64,000 nucleotides of DNA from positions 17,286,329-17,350,328 of the forward strand of contig NC_052677.1 of NCBI RefSeq assembly GCF_016802725.1, in the 5' to 3' direction. How positions within the stretch are numbered: the first letter of the stretch is position 1; each line of letters opens with the position of its first letter. Below the pieces are notes generated by a model. The model searched no databases and had not been told where the DNA came from. It was given only the letters and a program-made list of their open reading frames with translations. Of the stretch, positions 22,901 through 32,553 are shown one piece after another. The stretch is from Solenopsis invicta. Lineage: Eukaryota; Arthropoda; Insecta; Hymenoptera; Formicidae. The translations under genes and the position numbers were made by a program.

Positions 22901-25900
22901 GAATTTAAATTCAATTTACTCGATATAAAAATTAATTTCCCTTTTACGATTAAAAAAAAAAATTAACAACTTTAAGTATCCAATTTATTTTAAAGGAATT
23001 TATGTAGATTTTACATTCTTTCACATTCTCCTTTTTGCGATCCTTTTCGACAGTGTTTTCACTTTCATTCGACGAAATCAAAGTAATATCGAGAGATAAT
23101 GTTGAAGACTGTTTCTCGCCGAAAGTTCTTCATCGCTGAATTATTCGTCACAAGAAAATTCCATGCCGCGGTGCGGTTGATCATTATTAATGCGCCACGC
23201 GCGTTTTACGATTTAATTGCGCTCAGACCCCAAAGCTGGGGTGTGCGCGGCCCAGTGCCCTCTGATTTACGACTTCGCGGACAATTTGTCACGGCACACG
23301 GATGTGTTGCACGGTGCGTTCCGATGGTCCCTCTCCTATATATATATATATATTTTTTTTTTTAAATATAAATCAAAAAGTCATAGCTCAATATGTGCAA
23401 TCGCAATTCACTATGTGAGAAAGATCAATAATGAGCATTTCAATTAGGTGTAAATATTGTAAATGTAATTAGATCTCAAATTTATACGCAATAGTATATA
23501 TAAGAGTAACATTCAAAGATCAAAGATTTAATTATATTTAAATCACTTACTCCTAATTAAAATGTTAATTATTGACCTTTCTTATATTTTTAATCTCTCA
23601 CACAGTACCTGGAAAGGTTTCTAAAATCGATTTCAACTCAGAATAAAGCGCGACAAAGTTTCCTCGATTCATGATGTTTCAAAGAAGATTTGTAATTTGT
23701 TACAATAAAATAATAAAAATGTGCGCGTGTATGTGTGTGTGTATGGCGAAAGAAAAATTGAGGGACACGAAAGATCGAAAAGAAGACGAAGGCGGGGGCA
23801 AGACTGACCCATGACCCAAGAGTTCTGACGCGAGTCTGATTCCTAAAATGTTCGCGCGCACCCTGTAATCACGGCTGAAGGTCCGGTCGGGCCTCTTTGC
23901 TGCCCATTCTCTCGTTCTTTCTCTATCTCTTTCCCTTTTCCTCTTGTCTACCCTTCTCTCTCCTTCTCCGGATCTTCTCCCCCTACCTCCCCGTCACCTC
24001 CACGGACCCGCAGTGAATATCTATAATTTAAATCTCGCTCGGGCATAAGTGGCAGGAAATCATTGTAATTAATATGGCGTACATGCACGTGCGCCCGTGT
24101 AAGTGCACAAGGATATGCGCGGCTCGCGCCGAACCGTCAGGAAGATTCGACTCTTTAATTCCCGAGGAATGCACGAAGATTTATATAATGTCATTTAGAG
24201 AGGTTGTACAATATCATTCATGCGCCAATTGAAAGTTCTTAAATAATGTAATACTTAAGAGAAAATCTCATAATAATTAGTAATAATAATCTAATGTAAT
24301 AACATAATAATATTCTTCTAACATATTACTAGTTAATTATAAGTAACTATATTAAAAAAATAAGTAGGATTGCTGAGTACTTGACTGAGTCGCTTTAGTC
24401 TCGAAAAAATTTTTTTTATAAACACACATGTCGCGAAGAGCAAGTATATACTGCTATTCCTGTGAAGTATCTCATCTCTGTGTTCGTATTAATCGTCTAA
24501 GTTTTTTATCAGGGAGATCCTTAATTTTGTCATTTATCCACCTGTCAGATAGTGCGATTCTGGTAGGAAGATTAGCGAACCAGAAATTGCTATTGCAAAT
24601 AACTCTTGATAGCAACATGGATCAGAAGCTTGTCTTAGATCTGTCAACGCGGAGAGCTACTGCGGTAAGAAATATTTTACAAATAATAATAGGAGAATAT
24701 AGATTGATACGTAAAAACATAACTAATTAAAGATGAGCCTTATTCGGTCATAGCATTTTGTAAATTGTAAATTGAAATATAATCCAATCAACCCCTTATA
24801 ATCAAGCTGAGACCTTATACGAGTATATGGGATGAGGGTTGGCAACCCGGAACCCACCGACTACACGTCAACCGTTTTCACACAGAGCCACGCGTCCAAT
24901 AATTATATATTATATAGATAAAAAACATTGTAGTGCGTAAAATTCTATCTTACGCCCATTTTCGAGGATCTATAATTTTGTGTCAGAGTTCAAGCTAAAG
25001 TTCTATTTATAATTTTATATATCACGTGTATTTTAAGATGTGTGTATAGAGGAAATAAAATTAAAGATAATTGAAGAAAAACCTATTTACACATTCTTTT
25101 TTCTTTCTATATAAGATTTGTTAAAAGCAAATTCTTCAAAAACAACAATAAAATTTACACTACTTCTTTTTACAAAAAAGTTGCATAGTTTAAGCAATAA
25201 TGAGTATTAATAATATTATTTAAAAAAATAAAGCAATATTATCGATCTTTCTCTGTGTTATATTTTAAACGTCTCTGCGTTTTCTTCAAACGTTTCTTGT
25301 ATTACATACTTGACGTTTAAAATTATAAATAGAATTCCGTAATATGAATTATTTATAATTCCAACAGGAATTACAGATTTTCTAAAGTGGACTTTCGAGT
25401 TAATATAAGAACAACATACATACATATGTACATTTGTAACTTGTATAGTTTTTTAGTATACTTAAATTAATTACACTCTCTTCCATTTCTCTCCAATGCT
25501 CAAAGCCGGAAGTGACAGTCGCGATATGTGTCGATTTGTGTCAGTAAATAGCAGCTAATAAGTTATTCAGGAATTTATGACAGTCACAATGTTTTGTTAA
25601 TATCTCGAACTTGTGTTGCCGGATTACGGCAATACTGTAAGAAAAAAAAAAAAAGAAAAGAGAAATGTCGACAGACCGGACGACGTAATGATTGCACCGT
25701 CAGTATATGATAACCGAGATAAGGCCACGAGCACAGTCGTATAGCCGTTATAAACAAGCTTATCACGATCATCGATGAGAGACATATTAAGGATAGTGCA
25801 TCAAGCAGGATTTTCCGCACAATTAAACATTCTCCGTCCAGCTCGACTGGCATGATCGACTGGCATGATCATTTAGATGAATGAGCTGTCATTTAATCCA

Positions 25901-28900
25901 ATAATGTCAAATTGTTGCGCATTATAATTATAGTCATCGTTGTCTCTCTCTCTCTCTAATAGTATTCGAGACTACGTTAAGTAGTTTGATTTAATAAACA
26001 TTTTAAAAATATAACTAAAATTCTTAATGCAATTATGTTCAGAAAAACATTTAAACATACAGTTAAGAATGTTAGTTTTGCCACAACAAATACAAATAAA
26101 TAATGCACTAACGTTTTTAAATGTTTAAGTATTAGATACGACGTTAAAAAGTTTCAAAGAATTATTTAAGCTTCTGAAAATTAATGAAAAAGAATTAATT
26201 TTATTTTTTAATATTTATATCGCTCGCATATCTATCTTATTAATCCTTGTATATATACTAATCTTTTACTAATCTTATACTAATCTTTATATACTACTAT
26301 ATAACACCACACACTCTAATTTATATCGATTTTTAAATTATTAATTAGTATTTAGTCTTCAATACTACATCAAATTCCAGAGATTATAATTAACTTTATA
26401 TAACACGCTCGATATAATCTGTAAGATACGATAATGTAAAAATTACGTGATAAAGTAGACGATTAAATAGACTTAACGGAATCGAAATGATGCGATAAAT
26501 ATAACAGATGTACAAATAAACGTCATGCATATGTATAGAGAATTATCCTCATCTAGAGTTCAGTATCAGATGTTACCTCTCGTTAACGGATTACGCGATT
26601 AACGTTGGTGAAAATTGAAGAGGAGAGCGCGCGTGCTTCTGATAGAAGATAAATCACTGATGAATGGTACTATCGCGTTTCTATGCGGCGGCATTGATTT
26701 GCTCTCCATCTGTCATTCTCGGGACGATTCTCAGGTCTACCTTAGACGAGCGAGAAATAAACGTGCGGCGCAGGGAAAATGGAGGATAATTCTCTTTTTT
26801 CTTCCCGAGGTTCTCGACTCGAGTACCGTCTGCATTATGAGCGGTATAAATCACGTGCGTGCACGCGAGTGTGAGTGGGCGGAGAACCGCACGGTACCAC
26901 ACAACCGCGCGCCATAAATTTGATACATATTCATTGTGGTTCGCTTTAACGGCATGAACTCGATATACCCCCGCGTTCGGTGGCCTTCTCAATCTTCTCT
27001 CCTTCTCTCTCAAAAATGTCCCTTTTCATTTCTTACATCCCGTGAAATCGATACATTAGTATATCTAATTTTTGAGGGCATTATTTGTGCGTCAAAAGTA
27101 AAGATTTTTGGAATTCTTATTACTGGCAGAATGATATAATTAAGCTTTTGAAAATTAAAAAAAAATAAAAGAAAGTCTTTAAGGATTCATTTTTATAATA
27201 GATGAGAATTCAATATATTGAATGAAGAGCTAATGATGCTTTTATTCTTCTCACTCAAATATTACGATTAAATATTTTTAAATATAATTTCATTTAAATA
27301 AAATTAGATTTAAAAATTATATTTTCACAATATTCATGTTTCAAAATTATTTCGTCATTCCAATTTATTTAAAAAAAAATGTTTTTAAATTATGTTATTG
27401 TTATAGCAAATAAACAATATAATAAATATATATTAAATATACAAATAATTTATTGTTCAGCAATATAGGTAAGAGAAAATTTAAGAAGATTCTATACGAT
27501 AAAATAAGACAAAAATAAAAAAATAATAAAATTGCAAATAATTTTGATTTTATTAAATATTTGTTTCAAACATTCAAGATAAATTTCTTATAACGATTCG
27601 ATCTACGCGCGAAAATTCGGCAAAAAGAAGAGGCAATAAGACCAGGTGTAGGGCCAAATTGCGTAGCGGTCGACGATATCTCGGATCTCGCAATTACTTT
27701 TCAGCCACAAAGCCAATCTGACCCGTTCCCTTGCAAAAGTGCGAGTCTCTTGACCGCCTCGGAAGATTCGACGCCCTATACGCGCGCTTCCCTTATGCGC
27801 GCATCGAAGTCTCCGAAAATCCCACCGATCAATTGAACCTCGCCACAGAAATGTTTCGCAGAGATAAAACTAAATTTTACAGTACTTAATTGTTGGAAGA
27901 ATTCTTCAAATTTTCTTTACATTTGTCATATTTGTAATACAGTTTATATAATATTATATTAAATAAAGATTTATATACATAATATTTTACGTAATTTATT
28001 CGTATTAAAAAAATGCTGTAATACAAATTTAAAACAGTTTTGTTTTTAAGTTTTTACTTAAACAAATCACGGATTGTTAATAATATACGTATGTAGTTGA
28101 TTCGTCAAATTTTATTCATTCAACTATATTTGTTATTGTCTTTATTTTTAATCCTTTTGTTTTTTCTTTCATTAAAAAAATTTTTCTCTCAATTATTAAA
28201 TTAACAAAATTTCCAATTAGACTAATGTCGTTGATGTAACAGCATTCTTTTCCTCTGATTATTATATACTTATTTGTACATATTTTTATTAATTATGTAG
28301 ATACGTTGTTTTTAAATATATATATTTATGCACGTAATATAAAAATGTATGTTGACAGTATTTTGTCCAATCGTTCAATTTAGTCGTGACACAAATGATA
28401 GTTACAGCGATATCTTATTCGAAGCTCACGCTTCACTCGTGTGTTCACACGAGCGGCGGTGTCTCACATTGTTGCGAGATAACGGCGTTTAAGAGACGTC
28501 GGGACGGTGAGGGATCGTTTCGCCGGTCATTGTTTATGTAGCCAATTATTGTGCCATTCGCTCGCCCCGTAGGGGTGGCGTATCGCTTACAACAAATCAA
28601 TTTGAGGCACATCTCGCCCCGGGCGAGGGGCCTCACTTAAACATCGCCGTCCTGCTGCGCGGACAATGCTCTTCCTCTCGAGGTGCCGCGAAACGTCCTA
28701 TGATACTCTTTCTTGATGTCGTCTTTTCGCCAGTCTCAAATACTAATGATATCCAAACGTCAGCGCTGAATATTTAAGGATATCAACAGCAGTATTAATG
28801 ATTGTGAAAAAGTGTCGATATACCATGATAAATTGGATTAATTCAAATATATGGTAGAAAATTTTTCAATCTGCCTAAATTAATTTAAATTTAATTTTGC

Positions 28901-31900
28901 AAATATATGTTAATTAATGATACTATTCCTCATAATCATCAGCGAGTAAACTTCTTTAAAAAAAATTGACTCAGTTGTGAAAGACACAAGTCAGTTTATG
29001 TTTGACATTTTAAATAATCGGTCATTGGATTATTCCTTTATTTTAATTTGTAATTTTAAATTTATCTAAATATTTCTTAATGAAATTCTAAATTAATTTT
29101 ACTTCAACATTTCAGTCTCACTCTAATTCTACACGAATTTTGATGAAAAGTTAAATTCATTTCAGTCATTTAATTAGTCGTGGTTTAAATGCTCTTTCTA
29201 CGTTGATAACTTTACGTTTAAAGAACAACAATGCGTTGGATCGTCTTAAAACTTTCAACGAGCAGAGAAACGGACAAATAAAGACGGTGCTCGTAAAGCG
29301 TTGCTTATCTGCAAAAGGTTGTCGAGGTTGCACTCGAGACGGCGAATTGAACGTCCGAGAACAACGCGTTAATGAGCACGGCCTAACGATTTTACGGCGT
29401 TGTTAAACGCAGGAACACTTATATCGCGAATTTTAACGACCGATGCCGCGTTTCGAGATACACTCGGTATTACCTAGCACCGACATCTCTGTCGTTTTAT
29501 TTCACCTCCGATCGGTCAATGCGCTCGAGATTAGAAATCTATTAACTGTCGCTCTTTCTCGCTTTTTTTCTCGCGATGTTGCACGACAGTAACGGTCAAT
29601 TAAATTTTTAAGAAATTCCGTAAAGCGTTTCAATAAGAAAATTAATTCCGAATAAAAATGCAAAGGGCGATAAGAAAATTGTGTTTGGTCACGAAGCTAA
29701 GACAATTAATTAAACATTTTTAATAATAAATAAAAAAATAATAAAGATTTTTATTTTTCTCTTTTCCCTAAAAAATTTCTATGTAACCCTTTTCCTCGGC
29801 TTAATTTATTTTATTTTATCTATTATTTTTTAAATATTTATCTTCATTGACATTAGTAATAATATATTTAAAAAAATGTTTAATATATTAAAATTTAATT
29901 ATGAGGGATAATTCCTTTAAATGGCAATATCAATAATAGTTTTTCGGCACGAACTGCAATCGATCTAATTAATTGTTAGAGCACGACTAATTGACGAGGG
30001 TCCGCTAATCGCGGATAAAATAATTAATGACGGTCGTGCCGCGAGAATCGATCACTGACCAAGCCCAGCCCTGAGAATGCATCCTGAACGAGGTGCATAT
30101 CTTCGTCGTCCGCGTCATGAGATTCGCGCAACTAATTAGCATGCTAATTAAGCGGCGCCGACGTCTTTAAAAGAGTCGGCGCTATGCTTCCCATTCGGGT
30201 CCCCTCGAGGTCAAACCCTTTTCTTCTCTTATCCTTTCTTGCGACGGCAAGTTAGCGGAAAACAGGGGGCCCGAGGAGATCGTTTTTATGCTACACGCCA
30301 GAAACGACCCGTCAAATGGTTGACCACGAGATTGAACCGAAATTTCGTAAAGTTAAACTTTAAATTTCACGGAGCGAAATTAATGTTACCGTATATTATA
30401 CATCATCTCTGTTCCATACTAAATATGATAAATAGACAAAAATAATACTTCTTTTTTTTTAATTTAACCTTTCCAAAAGATATTTTACATAGTCAGGAAA
30501 AAATTTATATCAAATTAAAGTAATATAGTCTAATGCAAATAAAATGTATATGTTGCTTATACATATATGAAATTATTGCGTTAAATAGAATTATATATTT
30601 AACATATAAAATCAATTTTAAAGAGAGAATTTGAAAATCTTTAATTTCTAGCAGTATTATACTTTTATTTTAATATTATAATTATCTAAAGAACAGGAAT
30701 TGGTTTTTAATACTAATAATATTAAAAACTTCAATTCTTGGTTTAAAGATATTGTATCTTCCATCTGATAATTCTTTCCTCTCAACTCATGAAAATTGTT
30801 ATTAAATAACGAATATACATTTTTCTTAATGAAACTATGCAAAATTTTTTCACGTAAGCAAGAATGTGTCTGTTTAATCTCGTATGCTGTACAATCTCAT
30901 TTCAATATTTATATTTCAAATAAAAATATTCTCAAAACAAAAATTCTTTTTCTTCTATGTAAAAAGAAGGATGGCAATTATACAAAAATTAAATTAAATT
31001 AATCGCGTCGAGGAGAGGCATTTAGGAGCATAATTCTAAGAAATCTCAGGAATTTAAAGCTTTCCCATGGCTATAATCACACGATTAATGTACTTCTCCA
31101 GATGGGATTGCGGTTGCCCGTTTGTAAGCACTCAGAAATACGCCGCCGTCGACGTATAACGTCTCGTTCAGGTGGATCGCGTCATAATTTTCCCAGAGGA
31201 TGGCATCGCCACGATAAAGTCATTAATTGGAACATTAAATCCCAATCGCGGAATTGAGCGTTAGAGTTCCGTGAATGTGTCTAACGGCGTCGATTAAGAG
31301 TCTCTTCGGGAGAGGGCTCGTTAATTAAGACGGCTTAATAAGGTTCTCTTTTCTTTTTACTGTTATCGTACGTCGCGTCCGTCGTCACGGACCGACTGCG
31401 TTCTTACGTTAACTGTACTTCCAAATCGGATTTCACAATTTATTTCACAATTGTCAGCCGCTGAGAATTATTCATCAAAACACTGACGTTTATTCTAATT
31501 AAAAGCGTAAATTGTAATTATAAAAAAAATTATATACTATACGTATAAAAAATAATTTTTATATAATAGTTGCAAAAAGTTTAATACATAATTTGTGTTA
31601 CAGTGACGTAGTGGAGAGTTAATTGAAGAATTAAAATTATACAAGCCGCGTTTATATTTATTTAGTAATTGTATAAATTATAAAGTATAATTAGTCTCAT
31701 ATAAAGAAACAGATAATTTGCCTGTCGATCTTTTCGAAATAGTGCTCGTAAGAACGGAGAATTTTTTTTCGAGCAGTTCTCACGACTTTTTATCCGAGCT
31801 GAATAAGCGAAGAGGTCTCGTTACGAGAAGTCGTAACCCCCGGTGTGTCGGTGGTGGCCGGGCAATTTCGATGTCGAAAATCTACGCCGCGGCCGCGACG

Positions 31901-32224
31901 AAAAACAAAAAGGAGTTAATTCGCGGCTTTAAAGCACGAAGGAGGACGTTCCCGTTCCCACGTCTTTTCGTCGAACCGCGACCTCGGCACGCGAACTCGC
32001 ATCTCTCAGAGATCTCTCGGGAACCCTCTCAAGAATAATCGACACAGCGATCGCTTCCTTGTTTATCGTATCAATTGTTACTGGATATTTTATCGGTCAA
32101 AGTTATAGTATCACGCTTGAGTATCTTCGCAGTCTTCGTAATACTAGGACAGAAAATATAATGGGATTTTTTTTTTAAAGCACTTACCATCTGGAACTTG
32201 TCTGCAAAATCTGGCGAACATCAT
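10977..32224 (-). CDS. Two-SH3-domain protein, probably Dlish/Vamana type
   Basis: Seven coding exons in order: 32224-32188, 17283-17153, 15344-15086, 14868-14690, 14569-14306, 14205-13932 and 11332-10977. They join in frame to 499 residues. The start is ATG-ATG at 32224, with an in-frame TAG directly upstream; the protein opens MMFARFCRQVPDGDLKRRHS. Residues about 55-290 are Ser-, Arg- and Lys-rich and probably disordered (KRHKKP-like basic runs such as REKHRHRRTKRSHKP). A first SH3-like module follows at about 315-372 (PLGTVVNAVF, WLYVQTPHGQEGYVGY). A C-terminal SH3 lies at about 442-498 (ALTVSKGDVVALL, DWFWVRSRDGREGFIP). Drosophila Dlish, an SH3 protein acting with Dachs in Fat signalling at the apical cortex, is the closest family I can name. 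It is described with three SH3 domains and I see two, so the name is tentative. The first coding intron is about 14.9 kb. Confidence 0.75.
11389..11792. mobile_element. 404-bp non-autonomous DNA transposon (MITE) with 8-bp target duplication
   Basis: Terminal inverted repeats CGAGGGGAAATTCACAGCC (left) and, read on the other strand, CGAGGGGGAATTCACAACC (right), 17 of 19 matching. They are flanked by a perfect 8-bp duplication GAAATACT at 11381-11388 and 11793-11800. No transposase ORF is inside. The interior repeats GGCATTG and CGGCAGTG words and a small palindrome (CGGCAG..CTGCCG near 11430). An 8-bp duplication fits hAT and a few other superfamilies; the terminal bases do not settle which. 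It lies in the last intron of the SH3 gene, 110 bp from the mariner. Confidence 0.8.
12052..12394. repeat. Inverted-repeat insertion nested in the mariner leader
   Basis: Left arm starts ACCACTGAACTCAATACATA (12052 onwards). The right arm on the other strand starts ACCACTGAATTCAATATATA (from about 12392). Both continue CAGGAAAGAGCCGT, then diverge, then match again around AGAGAGGTTA..TTATGTT..GTCTCTTT. The arms are about 95-105 bp. No clear target duplication was found, so this may be an old MITE or a foldback structure. Confidence 0.65.
12521..12568. repeat. Phased TACCGCTA array, 20-bp period
   Basis: TACCGCTA occurs at 12521, 12541 and 12561, spaced exactly 20 bp, with otherwise unlike sequence between. 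A fourth copy lies at 12280. The array ends 82 bp before the transposase ATG. Confidence 0.7.
12651..13676 (+). CDS. Mariner transposase, ORF intact but first catalytic Asp replaced
   Basis: An uninterrupted 341-residue DD34D transposase; real ATG at 12651. N-terminal helix-turn-helix segments are present (LRQVLLYAFNLKKSAAEAHR; QTQQELADSLGVTQKAISNR). The WVPHEL linker motif appears as WVPYEL at 119-124. The second catalytic Asp is D247 in LLHDNTWPHVA. The third is D282 in YSPDIVPSDYYLF, with 34 residues between them. The first should lie in the family motif TGDEKWI, but the sequence reads TGGKKWI: G155 replaces Asp (codon 13113-13115) and Lys replaces Glu. The C-terminus stops at SDGQY, where relatives usually continue by one or more residues. 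Catalysis is not expected; DNA binding may persist (inference). Confidence 0.9.
   Translation: MSEFVPNKFHLRQVLLYAFNLKKSAAEAHRMIVEVYGEDSISAKTCREYFQRYIRGDFDIEDKECPEPVKKEDVELKALLDKDSSQTQQELADSLGVTQKAISNRLKILGMIQKHGYWVPYELKQRDVERRFFTCEQLLERLKRKSFLYRIVTGGKKWINYEMDPLYIADNNSKRKKSTAKRNIYGSKLMLCIWWDQLGVVYYELLQPGETITGAHYRTQLMHLSKALQEKRLQYKEKHDKVILLHDNTWPHVAQEVKTYLKTMKWDVLPHPPYSPDIVPSDYYLFQSMTHDLAEQHFCSYEEVKDWVDLWIASKDRQFFQRGINMLPEKWKKVVASDGQY
15345..17152. other. Intron 2 of the SH3 gene
   Basis: Contains one copy of a dispersed MITE (15496-15761) and a CpG-rich island at about 16530-16800. The word ATGTCGTGTGATAT recurs near 15930 and 16040. ORFs at 16429-16730 on both strands mirror the CpG-rich island and are not called. 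Confidence 0.5.
15496..15761. repeat. MITE family A, copy 1
   Basis: Left arm AATATTTGGCAATGGAAGGA, then GATTCTAAATGATAAAATAAGACAAAAAT. The right arm is its approximate inverse (ATTTTTGTCTTACTTTATCATC .. CTTTTCTTCC .. ACGTTCTG). The same left arm occurs at 27452, 39168 and 55462. Confidence 0.6.
18126..18366. repeat. Inverted-repeat MITE with a perfect 27-bp inner hairpin
   Basis: Outer arms CTCCGTCTACAAACTGGATT (left) and, on the other strand, CCTCTGTCTACAATCTAGAT (right). Inside, 18222-18248 is the exact reverse complement of 18264-18290 with a 15-nt loop. No target duplication was confirmed. Confidence 0.7.
20721..20796. repeat. GA-rich low-complexity tract
   Basis: Mostly GAGA and GAAAGA units in a CpG-rich island of the long intron. 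Confidence 0.8.
21790..22223. repeat. Possible MITE with CCCTGGTA-type ends
   Basis: Left end CCCTCTGGTAAAAATGTATG and, on the other strand, right end CCCTGGTAGAAATTTCATGC. Related ends (CCTGGTAAAAA) occur at about 4830 and 46970. No target duplication recognised. Confidence 0.4.
23337..23352. repeat. (TA)n microsatellite
   Basis: Eight TA units followed by a T run. Confidence 0.8.
26262..26290. repeat. Short tandem repeat ACTAATCTT
   Basis: ACTAATCTT occurs three times within about 30 bp in AT-rich DNA. Confidence 0.5.
27452..27540. repeat. MITE family A, partial copy 2
   Basis: Left arm only: AAATTTAAGAAGATTCTATA followed by CGATAAAATAAGACAAAAAT. The right arm is missing or too decayed to see. 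Confidence 0.45.
30133..30182. promoter_or_regulatory. 18-bp TAATTA palindrome beside a GC stem
   Basis: TAATTAGCATGCTAATTA (30133-30150) is a perfect palindrome holding two inverted TAATTA homeodomain core sites. Five bases on, GCGCCGAC (30155-30162) pairs with GTCGGCGC (30175-30182). The site lies in a CpG-rich intronic island. A regulatory role is inferred only. Confidence 0.3.
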
Positions 32225-32368
32225 CTAGCTTGTGAAAGAACGTATTCCTGCAACATACATTAGGAGAACATTAGAACAATGCAATTTTAATATCTCGTGT
32301 GTATATTATAAGACATAGTCACTCAACCAAATACATAAATTGTTTGATAAGTTTCGAGTCTAAACCTA

Positions 32369-32553
32369 CACAGTAAAAAATAAAATATCCCAGAAAGTCC
32401 ACTCTAAATTTTAAGTTAAAATATCCTTACTTTAAGTTATTTTAACTTAACTTTTGAAAATAACTCTTATTTAAAGTTATTTTAATTTCACTTTTGAGTT
32501 GTCTTAACATAAAATTTAGAGTGGATTTTCTGGGACATTTTATTTTTTACTGT
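32369..32553. repeat. 185-bp MITE with long inverted repeats
   Basis: Left CAGTAAAAAATAAAATATCC then CAGAAAGTCCACTCTAAATTTTA. Right, on the other strand, CAGTAAAAAATAAAATGTCC then CAGAAAATCCACTCTAAATTTTA. The arms are about 50 bp and differ at a few sites. It sits about 150 bp upstream of the SH3 gene start codon. Confidence 0.8.

Larger units (their letters stand above)
17284..32187. other. First coding intron of the SH3 gene, about 14.9 kb
   Basis: AT-rich sequence alternates with CpG-rich islands at about 17640-18020, 19000-19520, 20600-21040, 21340-21660, 22240-22700, 23750-24150, 26600-26990, 27600-27850, 28430-28720, 29210-29600, 29990-30330, 31020-31420 and 31800-32040. ORFs in the islands are short, overlap on both strands and match no family I know. 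Repeats inside are listed separately. Such islands in a long first intron may be enhancers; this is inference. Confidence 0.5.

Noticed and set aside
24428..24730. 100-codon plus-strand ORF
   Set aside because: No family resemblance and no supporting splice sites on either side; probably chance.
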